From: Exiguobacterium acetylicum
GTDB taxonomy: Bacteria; Bacillota; Bacilli; Exiguobacteriales; Exiguobacteriaceae
Direction of reading: 5' to 3'
NCBI RefSeq assembly: GCF_019890935.1
Contig: NZ_CP082333.1
Coordinates: 2,568,001-2,632,000 of the forward strand
Length of the DNA stretch: 64,000 bases
In this document: piece by piece, positions 23,740 through 31,755 of the stretch
How the letters are laid out: every line of letters begins with the position of its first letter
Position numbering within the stretch: position 1 is the first letter of the stretch
Translations under genes and position numbers: made by a program
The notes under the pieces: generated by a model
The model's database searches: none
What the model was told of the DNA's origin: nothing
Seen by the model: the letters and a program-made list of their open reading frames with translations, nothing else

Positions 23740-24621
23740 ATGCAGTCACCACTACCTACGAAACATCATCGCCGCTCTACGAAAGGTCAGCTCTTTCGAC
23801 GATTATTGATGCTGACGATCGGTGCCATCATCTTCGCGCTTGGACTAAAAGGATTCCTTGTTCCAAATAACATCATAGATGGCGGCATCGTCGGAATCTC
23901 GATCATCGGCTCAAAAGTGACCGATACGACGCTCGCCTTATGGCTGTTCTTCTTGAACATCCCATTCATCTTCTTTGGCTACAAACAAATCGGAAAAACG
24001 TTCGCCCTGTCGACGTTATATGCGATCTTCGTCATGGCGATTGCAACAAAACTCCTCGAGCACATCGGTCCGCTGACGAGCGTGGATTTGCTCGCGACCG
24101 TCTTCGGTGGCTTGATTCTTGGAATCGGCGTTGGCATCGTCATTCGCTCGAGTGGATCACTCGACGGAACCGAGATTCTCGCTGTCTCCTTCAGCCGCTC
24201 GACGCCGTTTTCAGTCGGTGAGATCGTGATGTTCTTCAACGTCTTCATCCTCGGCGCCGCTGGTTTCGTCTTCGGTTGGGACCGGGCGATGTACTCGTTG
24301 ATCACCTATTTCGTTGCCTTCAAGACGATTGACGTCGTCATCGATGGACTCGATCAGTCGAAGAGTGTCTGGATCATTTCGGAGAATTACGAAGAGATCG
24401 GTCTTGCAATCATGGATCGACTCGGTCGAAGCATGACGTACTTAAACGGAGAAGGTGCCTTCACCGGCGACGGTAAAAAAGTCATCTTTTGCGTCATCAG
24501 TCGCCTCGAGGAATCAAAACTCAAAGACATCGTCCGTGACTTCGATGAGCAAGCCTTCATTGCGATCGGCAACATCCATGATGTCCATGGCGGTCGCTTC
24601 AAGAAAAAAGATATCCATTAA
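23740..24621 (+). CDS. YitT family membrane protein (DUF161/DUF2179)
   Basis: A 293-residue inner membrane protein. Five to six hydrophobic helices (about residues 20-180) carry the YitT signature GLKGFLVPNNIIDGGIVGISII. The C-terminal cytoplasmic DUF2179 domain (about 205-290) shows GRSMTYLNGEGAFTGDGKKVIFCVISRLE and FIAIGNIHDVHGGRF. The family is widespread in Bacillota and generally of unknown transport function. The start is ATG 23740 behind AAGGGAGG. The hydrolase and a 55-residue membrane protein follow closely, so the three probably form one operon ending at a terminator at 25.7 kb. Confidence 0.92.
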   Translation: MQSPLPTKHHRRSTKGQLFRRLLMLTIGAIIFALGLKGFLVPNNIIDGGIVGISIIGSKVTDTTLALWLFFLNIPFIFFGYKQIGKTFALSTLYAIFVMAIATKLLEHIGPLTSVDLLATVFGGLILGIGVGIVIRSSGSLDGTEILAVSFSRSTPFSVGEIVMFFNVFILGAAGFVFGWDRAMYSLITYFVAFKTIDVVIDGLDQSKSVWIISENYEEIGLAIMDRLGRSMTYLNGEGAFTGDGKKVIFCVISRLEESKLKDIVRDFDEQAFIAIGNIHDVHGGRFKKKDIH

Positions 24622-24644
24622 CCGAACGAAAGGAAGGAACACGG

Positions 24645-25541
24645 GTGTGGAAAAAACATCGTAAGAAAATCATCGGTGGCGTGGTCGTCATCGTGACGCT
24701 TGCTGTCATCGTCGTCATCGGAATTTCCGGTTATGTCGGCTCCTCGTTGACGCAACCGGAACGGGAAGCCTTGACGACGACACCAAAGAAAGCGGAAGGG
24801 CTCGACTATGAAGACGTCACCTTCCGCTCCTATAAAGACCGGACACGTTTGTCTGGCTGGTGGATGCCTAGCGAGGACGCAAAACTGACGGTCGTCTTCG
24901 CCCACGGTTACGGCAAGAACCGGGAACAAGAAGATGTTCCGGTCTTCCCGTTATTCAAGAAGTTCCACGACGCGGGCTATAACGTCCTGACGTTTGATTT
25001 CCGGGGATCCGGTGAATCGGACGGAAAACGCGTCACGGTCGGTGCAAAGGAACAAGATGATTTGCTGACGGCCGTCCGATATGCAAAATCGCGGTCTTCT
25101 AAACCAGTCGTCCTCTACGGTATCTCGATGGGCGCTGCAACATCACTCGTGACCGCTCCAAAGGCGGACGTCGTCGGTGTCATCGCCGACAGCCCGTTTA
25201 GCGATCTCGAGAACTATCTCGCAACGAACCTGCCTGTCTGGAGCGGATTACCGAACTTCCCTTTCACCCCGATCATTCTGGAGATCACGCCACCTCTGAC
25301 GGGTCTCAATCCAGAACGGGTGAAACCGATTGAAGCGGTTCGACGGATTGAGTATCCGATCCTGTTGATCCACGGGAAGGACGACGATGCGATTCCAGTC
25401 ACGGAAAGCATGAAGATTCAAAAGGCGGCGCCGCGCTCCGAGCTCTACGTGACGGAAAACGGTGGACACGTCCAGTCGTATGCGCACGACCGAAAAGCGT
25501 ATGAAGAGAAAGTCATGACGTACTTGTCAGATCTGCATTGA
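24645..25541 (+). CDS. Membrane-anchored alpha/beta hydrolase
   Basis: A 298-residue hydrolase with one N-terminal membrane helix (IIGGVVVIVTLAVIVVIGISGYV), so the catalytic domain is outside the membrane. Motifs: FAHGYGKNRE (oxyanion loop), FDFRGSGESDG, nucleophile Ser in YGISMGAAT, Asp in IHGKDDDAIPV, and His in NGGHVQSY, a complete triad. It belongs to the BAAT/YqkD-like group of serine hydrolases; the substrate is unknown. The start is GTG 24645, with AAGGAAGGAA upstream. It is the middle gene of the YitT/hydrolase/small-protein group. Confidence 0.88.
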   Translation: MWKKHRKKIIGGVVVIVTLAVIVVIGISGYVGSSLTQPEREALTTTPKKAEGLDYEDVTFRSYKDRTRLSGWWMPSEDAKLTVVFAHGYGKNREQEDVPVFPLFKKFHDAGYNVLTFDFRGSGESDGKRVTVGAKEQDDLLTAVRYAKSRSSKPVVLYGISMGAATSLVTAPKADVVGVIADSPFSDLENYLATNLPVWSGLPNFPFTPIILEITPPLTGLNPERVKPIEAVRRIEYPILLIHGKDDDAIPVTESMKIQKAAPRSELYVTENGGHVQSYAHDRKAYEEKVMTYLSDLH

Positions 25542-25556
25542 TGAGAGGAGATTGAC

Positions 25557-25724
25557 ATGCAACAGTTATCGTTGTTCCTGACCTTTTTCGTCGCACTGAC
25601 AGTCATGACAATCGGACTGCTCGTCTCCCGCCGTGCCGGCTATCGTTTACCGTACGGACGAACGATTGTCTTGATTTGGACCGGCTCCGCCCTGATCGGA
25701 CTAGCCCTTTACTTATTACGTTAA
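25557..25724 (+). CDS. Small two-helix membrane protein
   Basis: A 55-residue protein starting MQQLSLFLTFFVALTVM, with two hydrophobic helices (about residues 5-24 and 36-54) separated by a basic turn RRAGYRLPYGR. GAGAGGAG lies 6 bases before its ATG, only 15 bases after the hydrolase stop, and a strong terminator begins at its stop codon, so it looks like a real last gene of the operon. I do not recognise a family. Confidence 0.72.
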   Translation: MQQLSLFLTFFVALTVMTIGLLVSRRAGYRLPYGRTIVLIWTGSALIGLALYLLR

Positions 25725-25772
25725 ACGAACAGCCGCTCGCTTCCTTGATGGAAACGAGCGGCTGTTCGTTTG
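25724..25772. terminator. Bidirectional terminator between convergent genes
   Basis: Long perfect stem AACGAACAGCCGCTCG / CGAGCGGCTGTTCGTT with a loop of about 15 bases, flanked by short T/A runs, between the small membrane protein and the phytoene/squalene synthase-like gene. Confidence 0.88.
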
Positions 25773-25775
25773 TGC

Positions 25776-26600
25776 TTATCGTTTTAGTACGGCAGCGCCG
25801 ACGATCTTCAAGACTTCCGGACGACTTAGTTTTTCTTTCCCTTTTGCAAGGGCATCGAGCGTTCCATGTGCGAGTGCAAGTGGAATGTGACAGAATTCAT
25901 AAATCGTCGTATCCTTCGGAATGGACGCAAGGTAGGCATCGGCTTCTGCGAGATTCTCACGCGCATAAGCAAACATCGTATCCGTCGTCCAACCAGGTGG
26001 GAAGTAACCGACACCACGCTCCGCATCCTCCTGTTGGTTCCGCAGGATGTTGACGGCTTGTAAACCACGACCAAATCCGATCGCTTGCTGTTTATCAGTG
26101 ACGATACCAGCCTTCCAGTACCAGATGTCGGATAACATGACACCGACGAGTCCGGCGACATAATACGTATACTCGTCAAGATCTGCTTCCGTCTCGACCG
26201 TCCAGTCACGCTCTGCCCAGACCGCCATCCCTTCTGCCATCTCCGCCGTCGAATCGAGGACCTTCGGACGAATCGCGGCCGGACAATAGGCGATCCACTC
26301 CGGTAGACGGAGTGTTACTTCCGGTAGATGCGCCGTGTAGGGCGCAATCAACTCGAGATAGGTCGTAGCGGAGAACGTGCCCCGCATCAATAACGCTGTC
26401 TCGCGAAGTAACATCGTCTTGACGTCCGTCGCCAAGTCCTCATGGTCTTCAATCTCATCGATGGCACGCATGCATAGATAAGCAGCACCGACCGCTTCCT
26501 GTAAGTCTTGCGATAGTCGACTAATCGGGATATAGAAGGTGCGACTCGTCGCTTTTAATACACGGTTCGCGTCTTTTTTCAGCTGCTTCGTCTCATTCAT
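25776..26600 (-). CDS. Phytoene/squalene synthase family protein
   Basis: A 274-residue all-helical head-to-head prenyl synthase-like protein, the normal family length. The first aspartate-rich motif is intact as MRAIDEIEDH (about residue 48-57), and SRTFYIPISRL and FGRGLQAVNILRN match family helices. The second motif, usually NILRDxxED, reads NILRNQQED, so its first Asp is Asn. That could weaken magnesium-diphosphate binding. The start is ATG 26600 with GAGGGAG 9 bases upstream; a TTG three codons before is too close to that site. No desaturase or other carotenoid gene is adjacent, so a role in carotenoid or squalene-type lipid synthesis is only inferred from the family. Confidence 0.85.
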   Translation of the reverse strand: MNETKQLKKDANRVLKATSRTFYIPISRLSQDLQEAVGAAYLCMRAIDEIEDHEDLATDVKTMLLRETALLMRGTFSATTYLELIAPYTAHLPEVTLRLPEWIAYCPAAIRPKVLDSTAEMAEGMAVWAERDWTVETEADLDEYTYYVAGLVGVMLSDIWYWKAGIVTDKQQAIGFGRGLQAVNILRNQQEDAERGVGYFPPGWTTDTMFAYARENLAEADAYLASIPKDTTIYEFCHIPLALAHGTLDALAKGKEKLSRPEVLKIVGAAVLKR

Positions 26601-26690
26601 TCCTGACAACTCCCTCTTTGGCTCAAAAGGTTTCTTTTCTCTTCATTACTATACACGATTCAACGCGTTTCAGCATTTGTTTCATGATAA

Positions 26691-26734
26691 GAAAGACTCC
26701 CTTTGCAGCACATTCGGGCAAAGGGAGTCTTTTC
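26691..26734. terminator. Terminator of the late flagellar operon
   Basis: Stem AAAGACTCCCTTTGC / GCAAAGGGAGTCTTT with an 11-base loop and flanking T/A runs, 60 bases after the csrA stop. Symmetric, so it may work both ways. Confidence 0.88.
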
Positions 26735-26794
26735 GTCCTCGTTTGAAGCGCATCGTTCATTAAAAAGATACGTTCCGATGACATTCAAATGGAA

Positions 26795-27019
26795 TCATTT
26801 TTCCTGTTGTTTCAAGAGTTGTCCAATCAATCCAGTACTACGGGACGCTTCCGTGTTCTCTTCTTGGATCGACAAGTAGACTTCCTTCCGGTGGATATCA
26901 ACTTGCCGTGGCGCCTTGATACCAATCTTGATTTGATCACCTTCGATTGCAAGAATCGTCAGTTCGATGTCATCCCCGATTTGAATCGCTTCTCCCGTCT
27001 TTCGTTTCAGTACGAGCAT
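26795..27019 (-). CDS. csrA: Carbon storage / translational regulator CsrA
   Basis: A 74-residue RNA-binding dimer that blocks translation by covering GGA-containing ribosome sites. The N-terminal strand [25 protein letters not shown] and the [17 protein letters not shown] segment, including the RNA-contact Arg of HRKEVY, are consensus. The C-terminus ([21 protein letters not shown]) is slightly extended, as in other Bacillales. Its start codon shares one base with the fliW stop (TGATG). FliW binds CsrA and releases it from hag mRNA; the hag leader at 11095-11140 carries matching sites. Confidence 0.97.
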   Translation of the reverse strand: MLVLKRKTGEAIQIGDDIELTILAIEGDQIKIGIKAPRQVDIHRKEVYLSIQEENTEASRSTGLIGQLLKQQEK

Positions 27020-27459
27020 CAGCGACCACCTACTTCCGTCAGACTACCGATCAGATGACGATTCGTGTATGTATCGTCCAGGATGATTTGTTTCGCGAGC
27101 CGTTGTTTCGTCTCCATGACGAAAGGTGCTCGTAAGTTCGTCGTCGACGTCGTGAACGGATCTCGTAATGTGACCGTCGTGTAGACAGCGACTTGCGCCG
27201 TATCCTCGATTCCGAGTTGCTCTTTTGCTGCCTCCGGTAACTCGAAGACATATTCCGGATCAATCCAGAACGGGTTCGTCACGACGAAGGCACACTCCGG
27301 CTGATCAATCGATTGAAACGACCAGAACGGAACGCCTTCTCCGAACGGGAGCAAGATGAAGCGTTTTGCTTCCGGAAAACCTGGTAATTCAGACGCGAAG
27401 GTGATGATTTCCGTCTCGTCAATCGTAATGGTTCCAAAAAAATCCGTTTCGATCTGCAT
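27019..27459 (-). CDS. fliW: Flagellar assembly factor FliW
   Basis: A 146-residue cytoplasmic protein that binds either flagellin or CsrA, so that accumulating flagellin frees CsrA to shut off its own translation. Family marks: [34 protein letters not shown] near the start, [21 protein letters not shown], and [22 protein letters not shown] near the end. The start is ATG 27459 (MQIETDFFG); the longer frame runs into yviE. It lies directly after yviE and overlaps csrA by one base, exactly as in Bacillus subtilis. Confidence 0.97.
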   Translation of the reverse strand: MQIETDFFGTITIDETEIITFASELPGFPEAKRFILLPFGEGVPFWSFQSIDQPECAFVVTNPFWIDPEYVFELPEAAKEQLGIEDTAQVAVYTTVTLRDPFTTSTTNLRAPFVMETKQRLAKQIILDDTYTNRHLIGSLTEVGGR

Positions 27460-27463
27460 GTCG

Positions 27464-28042
27464 TTATCCTTCCCCATCGAATATGCCGCCAACCGGCCAC
27501 ATATTCAGTTGATTTTGTTCTTGTAGATAAATCTCGACCTGACCTTCTTTTACGGTCAATTCCGGTCGATGCGTTTCGACATCGATCTTCGGACGATTCG
27601 CGGTATAACTTAACCGTACCTCAGCCGGTGTATAAGTCGTCTTGACTCGATCGAGGCTCCGCGGAATGAATCCGAGGGTCGTCACTTCAGCAGGAGGTGT
27701 ATCATTGGCTTTCGCAATTCGTGCAACAGTTCCCCCGCCCTGCTCGATCCGCATCAGTTGATCGCCTTCGGAAGCTCCTTTTGCGACAGCTTCCTGTCCT
27801 TTTTGTCGTCCATAAGTAGCATACTGTCGAACGGACTCAAGCGCAGGAACGCGCCCCATCTCGATCCAAGCTTGTGTCGAATCGATCTCAAGACGCGCTG
27901 CGACCGTTTCAATCGATAATTCCCCACGTGGTTGTTCGATCGACAGGGAGGCAGGTGTCTGCTTCTGCTCGATTTGCGGACGCGTGATGTTCATCCCGAT
28001 TCGTGCCGCCGTCTGACGCATTTCAAGATGCGGAAGATCCAT
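27464..28042 (-). CDS. yviE: YviE-like DUF6470 family protein
   Basis: A 192-residue protein in the yviE position between flgL and fliW. The N-terminal half has repeated short strands with a recurrent IxIxxxxAxxxI rhythm (LEMRQTAARIGMNITRPQIEQKQTPASLSIEQP), typical of the DUF6470 group; the central helix RQYATYGRQKGQEAVAKGASEG is conserved in the family, and the C-terminus ends LTVKEGQVEIYLQEQNQLNMWPVG. Function is not known; the gene travels with late flagellar genes. It starts at ATG 28042 behind AGGGGTG, 13 bases after flgL. Confidence 0.88.
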   Translation of the reverse strand: MDLPHLEMRQTAARIGMNITRPQIEQKQTPASLSIEQPRGELSIETVAARLEIDSTQAWIEMGRVPALESVRQYATYGRQKGQEAVAKGASEGDQLMRIEQGGGTVARIAKANDTPPAEVTTLGFIPRSLDRVKTTYTPAEVRLSYTANRPKIDVETHRPELTVKEGQVEIYLQEQNQLNMWPVGGIFDGEG

Positions 28043-28055
28043 CTGCCTTCACCCC

Positions 28056-28994
28056 TTATCGTAGGAAATCGAGTAATGTCGGCTGAATGATTCGTGCCCC
28101 GGCGCTGAGTGCTGCGCGGTGTAACGTCTCGTATGACTTCAGCTCCATGATGACTTTTTCCGCCTCGATGTCTTCGTTATCCGACATGACCGTCTTCGCG
28201 ATGATTTCTTGGTCCTCAAGCCGTGACGTGTTCAAATCCATCCGGTTGACCCGTGCCCCGAGATCAGCACGTGTCTCGACCGTTCCATTGACCATCTCAT
28301 CGATATCTTTCAACATCCCGGATAAGGTAGCCCCGTTGTTATCAGCATTCGTACCGAGTGCATCATAGACTTTTTTCAACGTTTGGAACGTTTCCGGTCC
28401 GAAGACGCTGAGTGGTGAAATGTTGACTTGGACTTCGATTCCAGAAGAGACTTCATATTTGATGGATTCCGTCTCCTTGTCCGTCGGATCCCCATCCGTG
28501 AAGACACCATCGACCGGTCCCGTTGTACTTGCCAAATAATCACGCAATCCGTCCATCGAGACGAACTCCGTATCCGTCTTCGTCCCGTTGAAAATCCCTT
28601 TTTCGTTGTATTTCGTGTTTGCGAGCGTCCCGATATGTTCAATCAATTGACCGACCTCGCTCTGGATCGCTTTACGTTGTGTCGCATCATACGTATCCGT
28701 CGCTGCTTGCGTCGTCAACTCACGAATCCGACTCATCGCTGACGTGACTTCGTTAAGGGCCGAATCCGTCAAGTCCATCCAGCCAGTTGCTTCACTGGCA
28801 TTTTTCTTGAACTGTTCGACTTCTCGTACTTCCGTCCGGTAACGTACGCCTTGCATCGCAACGACTGGATCTTCGGACGGACGCTGAATCTTCTTCCCAC
28901 TGATCAATTGTTCCTGAAGCGTGCTCAAGCGCTGATAGCTTGAGGATAAGTGCCCGATATTCGTTTTCGTCAACATCGTTTGTGTTACTCTCAT
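28056..28994 (-). CDS. flgL: Flagellar hook-filament junction protein FlgL (HAP3)
   Basis: A 312-residue junction protein between FlgK and the filament. The N-terminus MRVTQTMLTKTNIGHLSSSYQRLSTLQEQLISGKKIQRPSEDP and the C-terminus ALSAGARIIQPTLLDFLR match FlgL; the flagellin-like D1 helices are clear. Length is normal. It starts 7 bases after flgK and precedes yviE, on the flgM-flgN-flgK-flgL-yviE-fliW-csrA transcript. Confidence 0.96.
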   Translation of the reverse strand: MRVTQTMLTKTNIGHLSSSYQRLSTLQEQLISGKKIQRPSEDPVVAMQGVRYRTEVREVEQFKKNASEATGWMDLTDSALNEVTSAMSRIRELTTQAATDTYDATQRKAIQSEVGQLIEHIGTLANTKYNEKGIFNGTKTDTEFVSMDGLRDYLASTTGPVDGVFTDGDPTDKETESIKYEVSSGIEVQVNISPLSVFGPETFQTLKKVYDALGTNADNNGATLSGMLKDIDEMVNGTVETRADLGARVNRMDLNTSRLEDQEIIAKTVMSDNEDIEAEKVIMELKSYETLHRAALSAGARIIQPTLLDFLR

Positions 28995-29001
28995 CTATTC
29001 A

Positions 29002-30528
29002 TCACCGTCCTACGAGTCCCATACCGTTGATGATTTTATCAAGCATCTCATCGACGGTCGTAATATTTCGTGCTGCTGCATTATAAGCGTGTTGATACTG
29101 AATCATCATCGTCATCTCTTCATCGATCGAGACGGCAGACATCGACATGCGGCGCTGATCCGCACTTTCCATCAAGACAGCAGCACTCTTACCAAGGCGT
29201 CCGACCTGATCGGTCGAGACCGCCATATCGCCGATGACGTTTTGATAGAACGAGCCGATCGTCGTCGTCGTTTTCGACTCCGTGAATTCGATGCTCGCTG
29301 TCTTCATCTTCGCCAGTTTCAATGCCCCTTGACTATCCCCGATGTTGCCGTCCGTCGACGTCGCGATGTTATCAAGACTCGCCTTGATGTCCGAACCGAC
29401 GGAGATCGTTGCTGCCGTGATGTCACCGCTTGTTGATGCGAAGAAGGCGTTTGATCCCGCTGTACCATCTTTCTTCAAGTTCGTCGCATGCGCAGCGTTA
29501 AAAGCATTCGCGAATGTCTTTGCCATCTCATTGAGTTGACTTTCCATCTTGACGTATTCCCCGACGGCTTTTCCGTCTCGCTCTTGCCCGTACATCTCGA
29601 TTAGTCCTGATAAACGTCCTGTTGAGAATCCACCGAGCTGATCAAACGTATAGGTTTGTGTCTCAGACTTAAAGCCGGTGTACAGTCCCTGGTCGTTCGT
29701 CGTGAACGTCAGTGTCCCCGCTTTCGGTAAATCGGAGTCGACCGCAAGCAACTTATCCCCGTTCGGAAACTTGATGTTGACGTCGATGCGCCCTTCCGCA
29801 TTGCGCAACGCATTCCCCATCTGTCCTGTTTCGATCGCCTGAGCATCTACTGTCACTTTTTCGAAATCGACATATTGAGCAAGCTCATCAAAGTAACGAT
29901 CTCGTTCATCGTAAAGCGCGTTCGGCAAAGCACCAAGCGGTTCGACGACATGGATTTCCGTATTGATGTTATGGATTTTTTGTAAGAGGTCGTTGACTTT
30001 TTTCGTCGAGACCTCGATTTCACTTTTTAAGTCTGTTTTGACTTGATTGATCGCTTTTGCCATGTAATTGAAGGTCTGCGTGAGAGTCTCCGCCTTTTGT
30101 CGGACGACACTGCGTGCACCTGAATCTTGCGGATTCGTCGACAAGGTCTGGAGTGATTCCCAGAATCCATCGAATGCTTTTGCAAGACCGGTGTCAGACG
30201 GTTCGTTGATGATATCTTCCATCCGCCCGAATGCCGCTTGTTTCGTACCGTAATAAGAGACCTTCGTCACTTCATCCCGGTACTGCTTATCGAGCATGAC
30301 GTCCCGAATTCGCTCGAGCATTTCTCCGCGGACCCCAGTTCCGACTTGTCCATTTCGTCCAGATCCAAGTGAAATCGAAAGTTGTTCCGTCGTTCCCATG
30401 ACGAGACGCTGGCGAGAGAATCCTTCCGTTCCGGCGTTCGCAATATTATTTCCAGTCGATTGCAGAGCCCACTGGTTCGTCGTTAATGCCCGACGCCCTG
30501 TCTCAAGCCCCATGAAAGTCGATCCCAT
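29002..30528 (-). CDS. flgK: Flagellar hook-associated protein FlgK (HAP1)
   Basis: A 508-residue protein that joins the hook to FlgL. The N-terminus [41 protein letters not shown] is the flagellar rod/hook-family start, and the C-terminus ([41 protein letters not shown], shown in part) is the matching C-terminal helix. The middle D2 domain is variable. It starts 12 bases after flgN behind AAGGAGG. Confidence 0.97.
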   Translation of the reverse strand: [508 protein letters not shown]

Positions 30529-30540
30529 CCGTATTCCTCC

Positions 30541-30948
30541 TTACGCGTTTCGATTGAAGTGTGTCTGGTTCAGTGCGGATTGTCCATACGTGAAATCATC
30601 CGCTTCTGGAATCAAGAGTTGGAGATGCCAATCCAAATAATGCAGGGATTGCTCCAGCAACTCCGCGTTCAGTGTGTTCAACTGTCGCAGCTGACCGATC
30701 GTCTGCAACAACGTTCGGAGTGAGTCGACATCTTCCGGATGCGTCGCGATCCATTCCGTCATCGTCACACTCCCCATCAGTGCGAGCCGTTCTTGTTCTA
30801 GTGCTTCGATCCGCTTGATATGTACCGGTTCTTCTTTGACGATTTCAGATAAACGACGCATGTCATTTGCAATCAAGACCTGCTTCTTTTCTTCTGCGAG
30901 CGCAAGTAAATGAGCATGCGCCTCGTTGAGTTGATTGATGAGTTGCAT
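30541..30948 (-). CDS. flgN: FlgN-family flagellar chaperone (YvyG position)
   Basis: A 135-residue helical cytoplasmic chaperone for FlgK and FlgL. The sequence MQLINQLNEAHAHLLALAEEKKQVLIANDMRRL followed by LEQERLALM is the FlgN long-helix pattern. ATG 30948 is chosen with GGAAGGAG 7 bases upstream. It precedes flgK. A weak terminator-like hairpin lies between flgM and this gene, so flgM may be made in excess over the rest. Confidence 0.88.
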   Translation of the reverse strand: MQLINQLNEAHAHLLALAEEKKQVLIANDMRRLSEIVKEEPVHIKRIEALEQERLALMGSVTMTEWIATHPEDVDSLRTLLQTIGQLRQLNTLNAELLEQSLHYLDWHLQLLIPEADDFTYGQSALNQTHFNRNA

Positions 30949-30986
30949 TCGGTTTCTCCTTCCGAATTGAAAAGGTTCCATTCATA

Positions 30987-31020
30987 TAAAAAACGACCCG
31001 CGCATCCGTGCCCCGAGTCG
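30987..31020 (-). terminator. Terminator-like hairpin between flgM and flgN
   Basis: Minus-strand stem CGACTCG / CGGGTCG (one G-U pair) with a 13-base loop followed by six T residues. It sits inside an operon, so it probably attenuates rather than stops transcription. Confidence 0.55.
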
Positions 31021-31044
31021 CCTCCATTGTCTACGATGTCCAAC

Positions 31045-31293
31045 TTACAGGTTCAAGAAACGTTCCGCGATTTTTTTCGCATCCGGTTTATAGGTTCCAT
31101 CCTGGATCGCCTGTTTGAGGGATTCAATCTTTTCAGTCCGTGACGACTGTGTCTCGTTGAAACGCGCACGCGCTTCTGTAGAGATACTGACTTCGTCCGG
31201 ACGATTCGTACGTTGGTTTTTTGTTCCTTCTACTGATTGAGTTCTTTCGTACGTTTTGGGCATGTTCACCCATTTCGTAGAATCAATTCGCAT
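31045..31293 (-). CDS. flgM: Anti-sigma factor FlgM
   Basis: An 82-residue protein that holds the motility sigma factor inactive until the hook is finished. The N-terminus MRIDSTKW is variable and the C-terminal sigma-binding half is clear: DEVSISTEARARF, then RTEKIESLKQAIQDGTYKPDAKKIAERFL. A GCAGGTG ribosome site lies 5 bases before the ATG. It follows yvyF, as in Bacillus subtilis, downstream of a sigma-D-like promoter, giving feedback on its own expression. Confidence 0.95.
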   Translation of the reverse strand: MRIDSTKWVNMPKTYERTQSVEGTKNQRTNRPDEVSISTEARARFNETQSSRTEKIESLKQAIQDGTYKPDAKKIAERFLNL

Positions 31294-31329
31294 GTGAACA
31301 CCTGCTTTCTAGACTACAAGATTCTTAGT

Positions 31330-31710
31330 TCAAGTCCGATACGTCCTTGGTTTCGAAGAGTCAGAAGAGTCAAGCATCGCCTGGGCGAGGTCACGTCGTA
31401 AACGATCACGACATGCGGCACAAATCGTGCCTTCACGGGAGGGCTTCCCGCAACTCTCACACATGATTTCCATTTGGGAAATCTCGGAGATCAATAAGCG
31501 CCCTTCCTTGATGTAACGGAAGACGGTATCTCGACTAACACCCGTTCCGATCTCGACATCTTTAGGTGAAGTCCGGATTTTTCGTCGTTCTCGCAGAAAT
31601 TCGCGTACCTTCTCAAAATCCGTATGATCCTTTCGTATGCAATCAATACACAGTTCTGAAGATTGACGCACGACTAACTTCCCGCAAGATTTACAATTGA
31701 TGACATCCAT
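31330..31710 (-). CDS. yvyF: YvyF-type flagellar operon protein, zinc-ribbon
   Basis: A 126-residue protein of the flagellar operon family TIGR03826. It has three CxxC pairs: CKSCGK near the start, CIDC at about 20, and the C-terminal CESCGK...CAAC pair, with a central helix-turn-helix-like stretch (TSPKDVEIGTGVSRDTVFRYIKEGRL) that suggests DNA binding. ATG at 31710 is preferred since GAGGTG lies 6 bases away; the upstream GTG is part of that site. It is the first gene of the flgM operon; the sigma-D-like promoter is 20 bases upstream. Confidence 0.9.
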   Translation of the reverse strand: MDVINCKSCGKLVVRQSSELCIDCIRKDHTDFEKVREFLRERRKIRTSPKDVEIGTGVSRDTVFRYIKEGRLLISEISQMEIMCESCGKPSREGTICAACRDRLRRDLAQAMLDSSDSSKPRTYRT

Positions 31711-31729
31711 TTCCTTCACCTCACATAGA

Positions 31730-31755
31730 GTATCGGCAGGAATGTTGCTTTCTTA
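31730..31755 (-). promoter_or_regulatory. Sigma-D-like promoter of yvyF-flgM-flgN-flgK-flgL
   Basis: Minus strand TAAG (31752-31755), 14 bases, GCCGATAC (31730-31737). Only one mismatch in each element against TAAA-N15-GCCGATAT. It overlaps the end of comFC. Confidence 0.78.
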
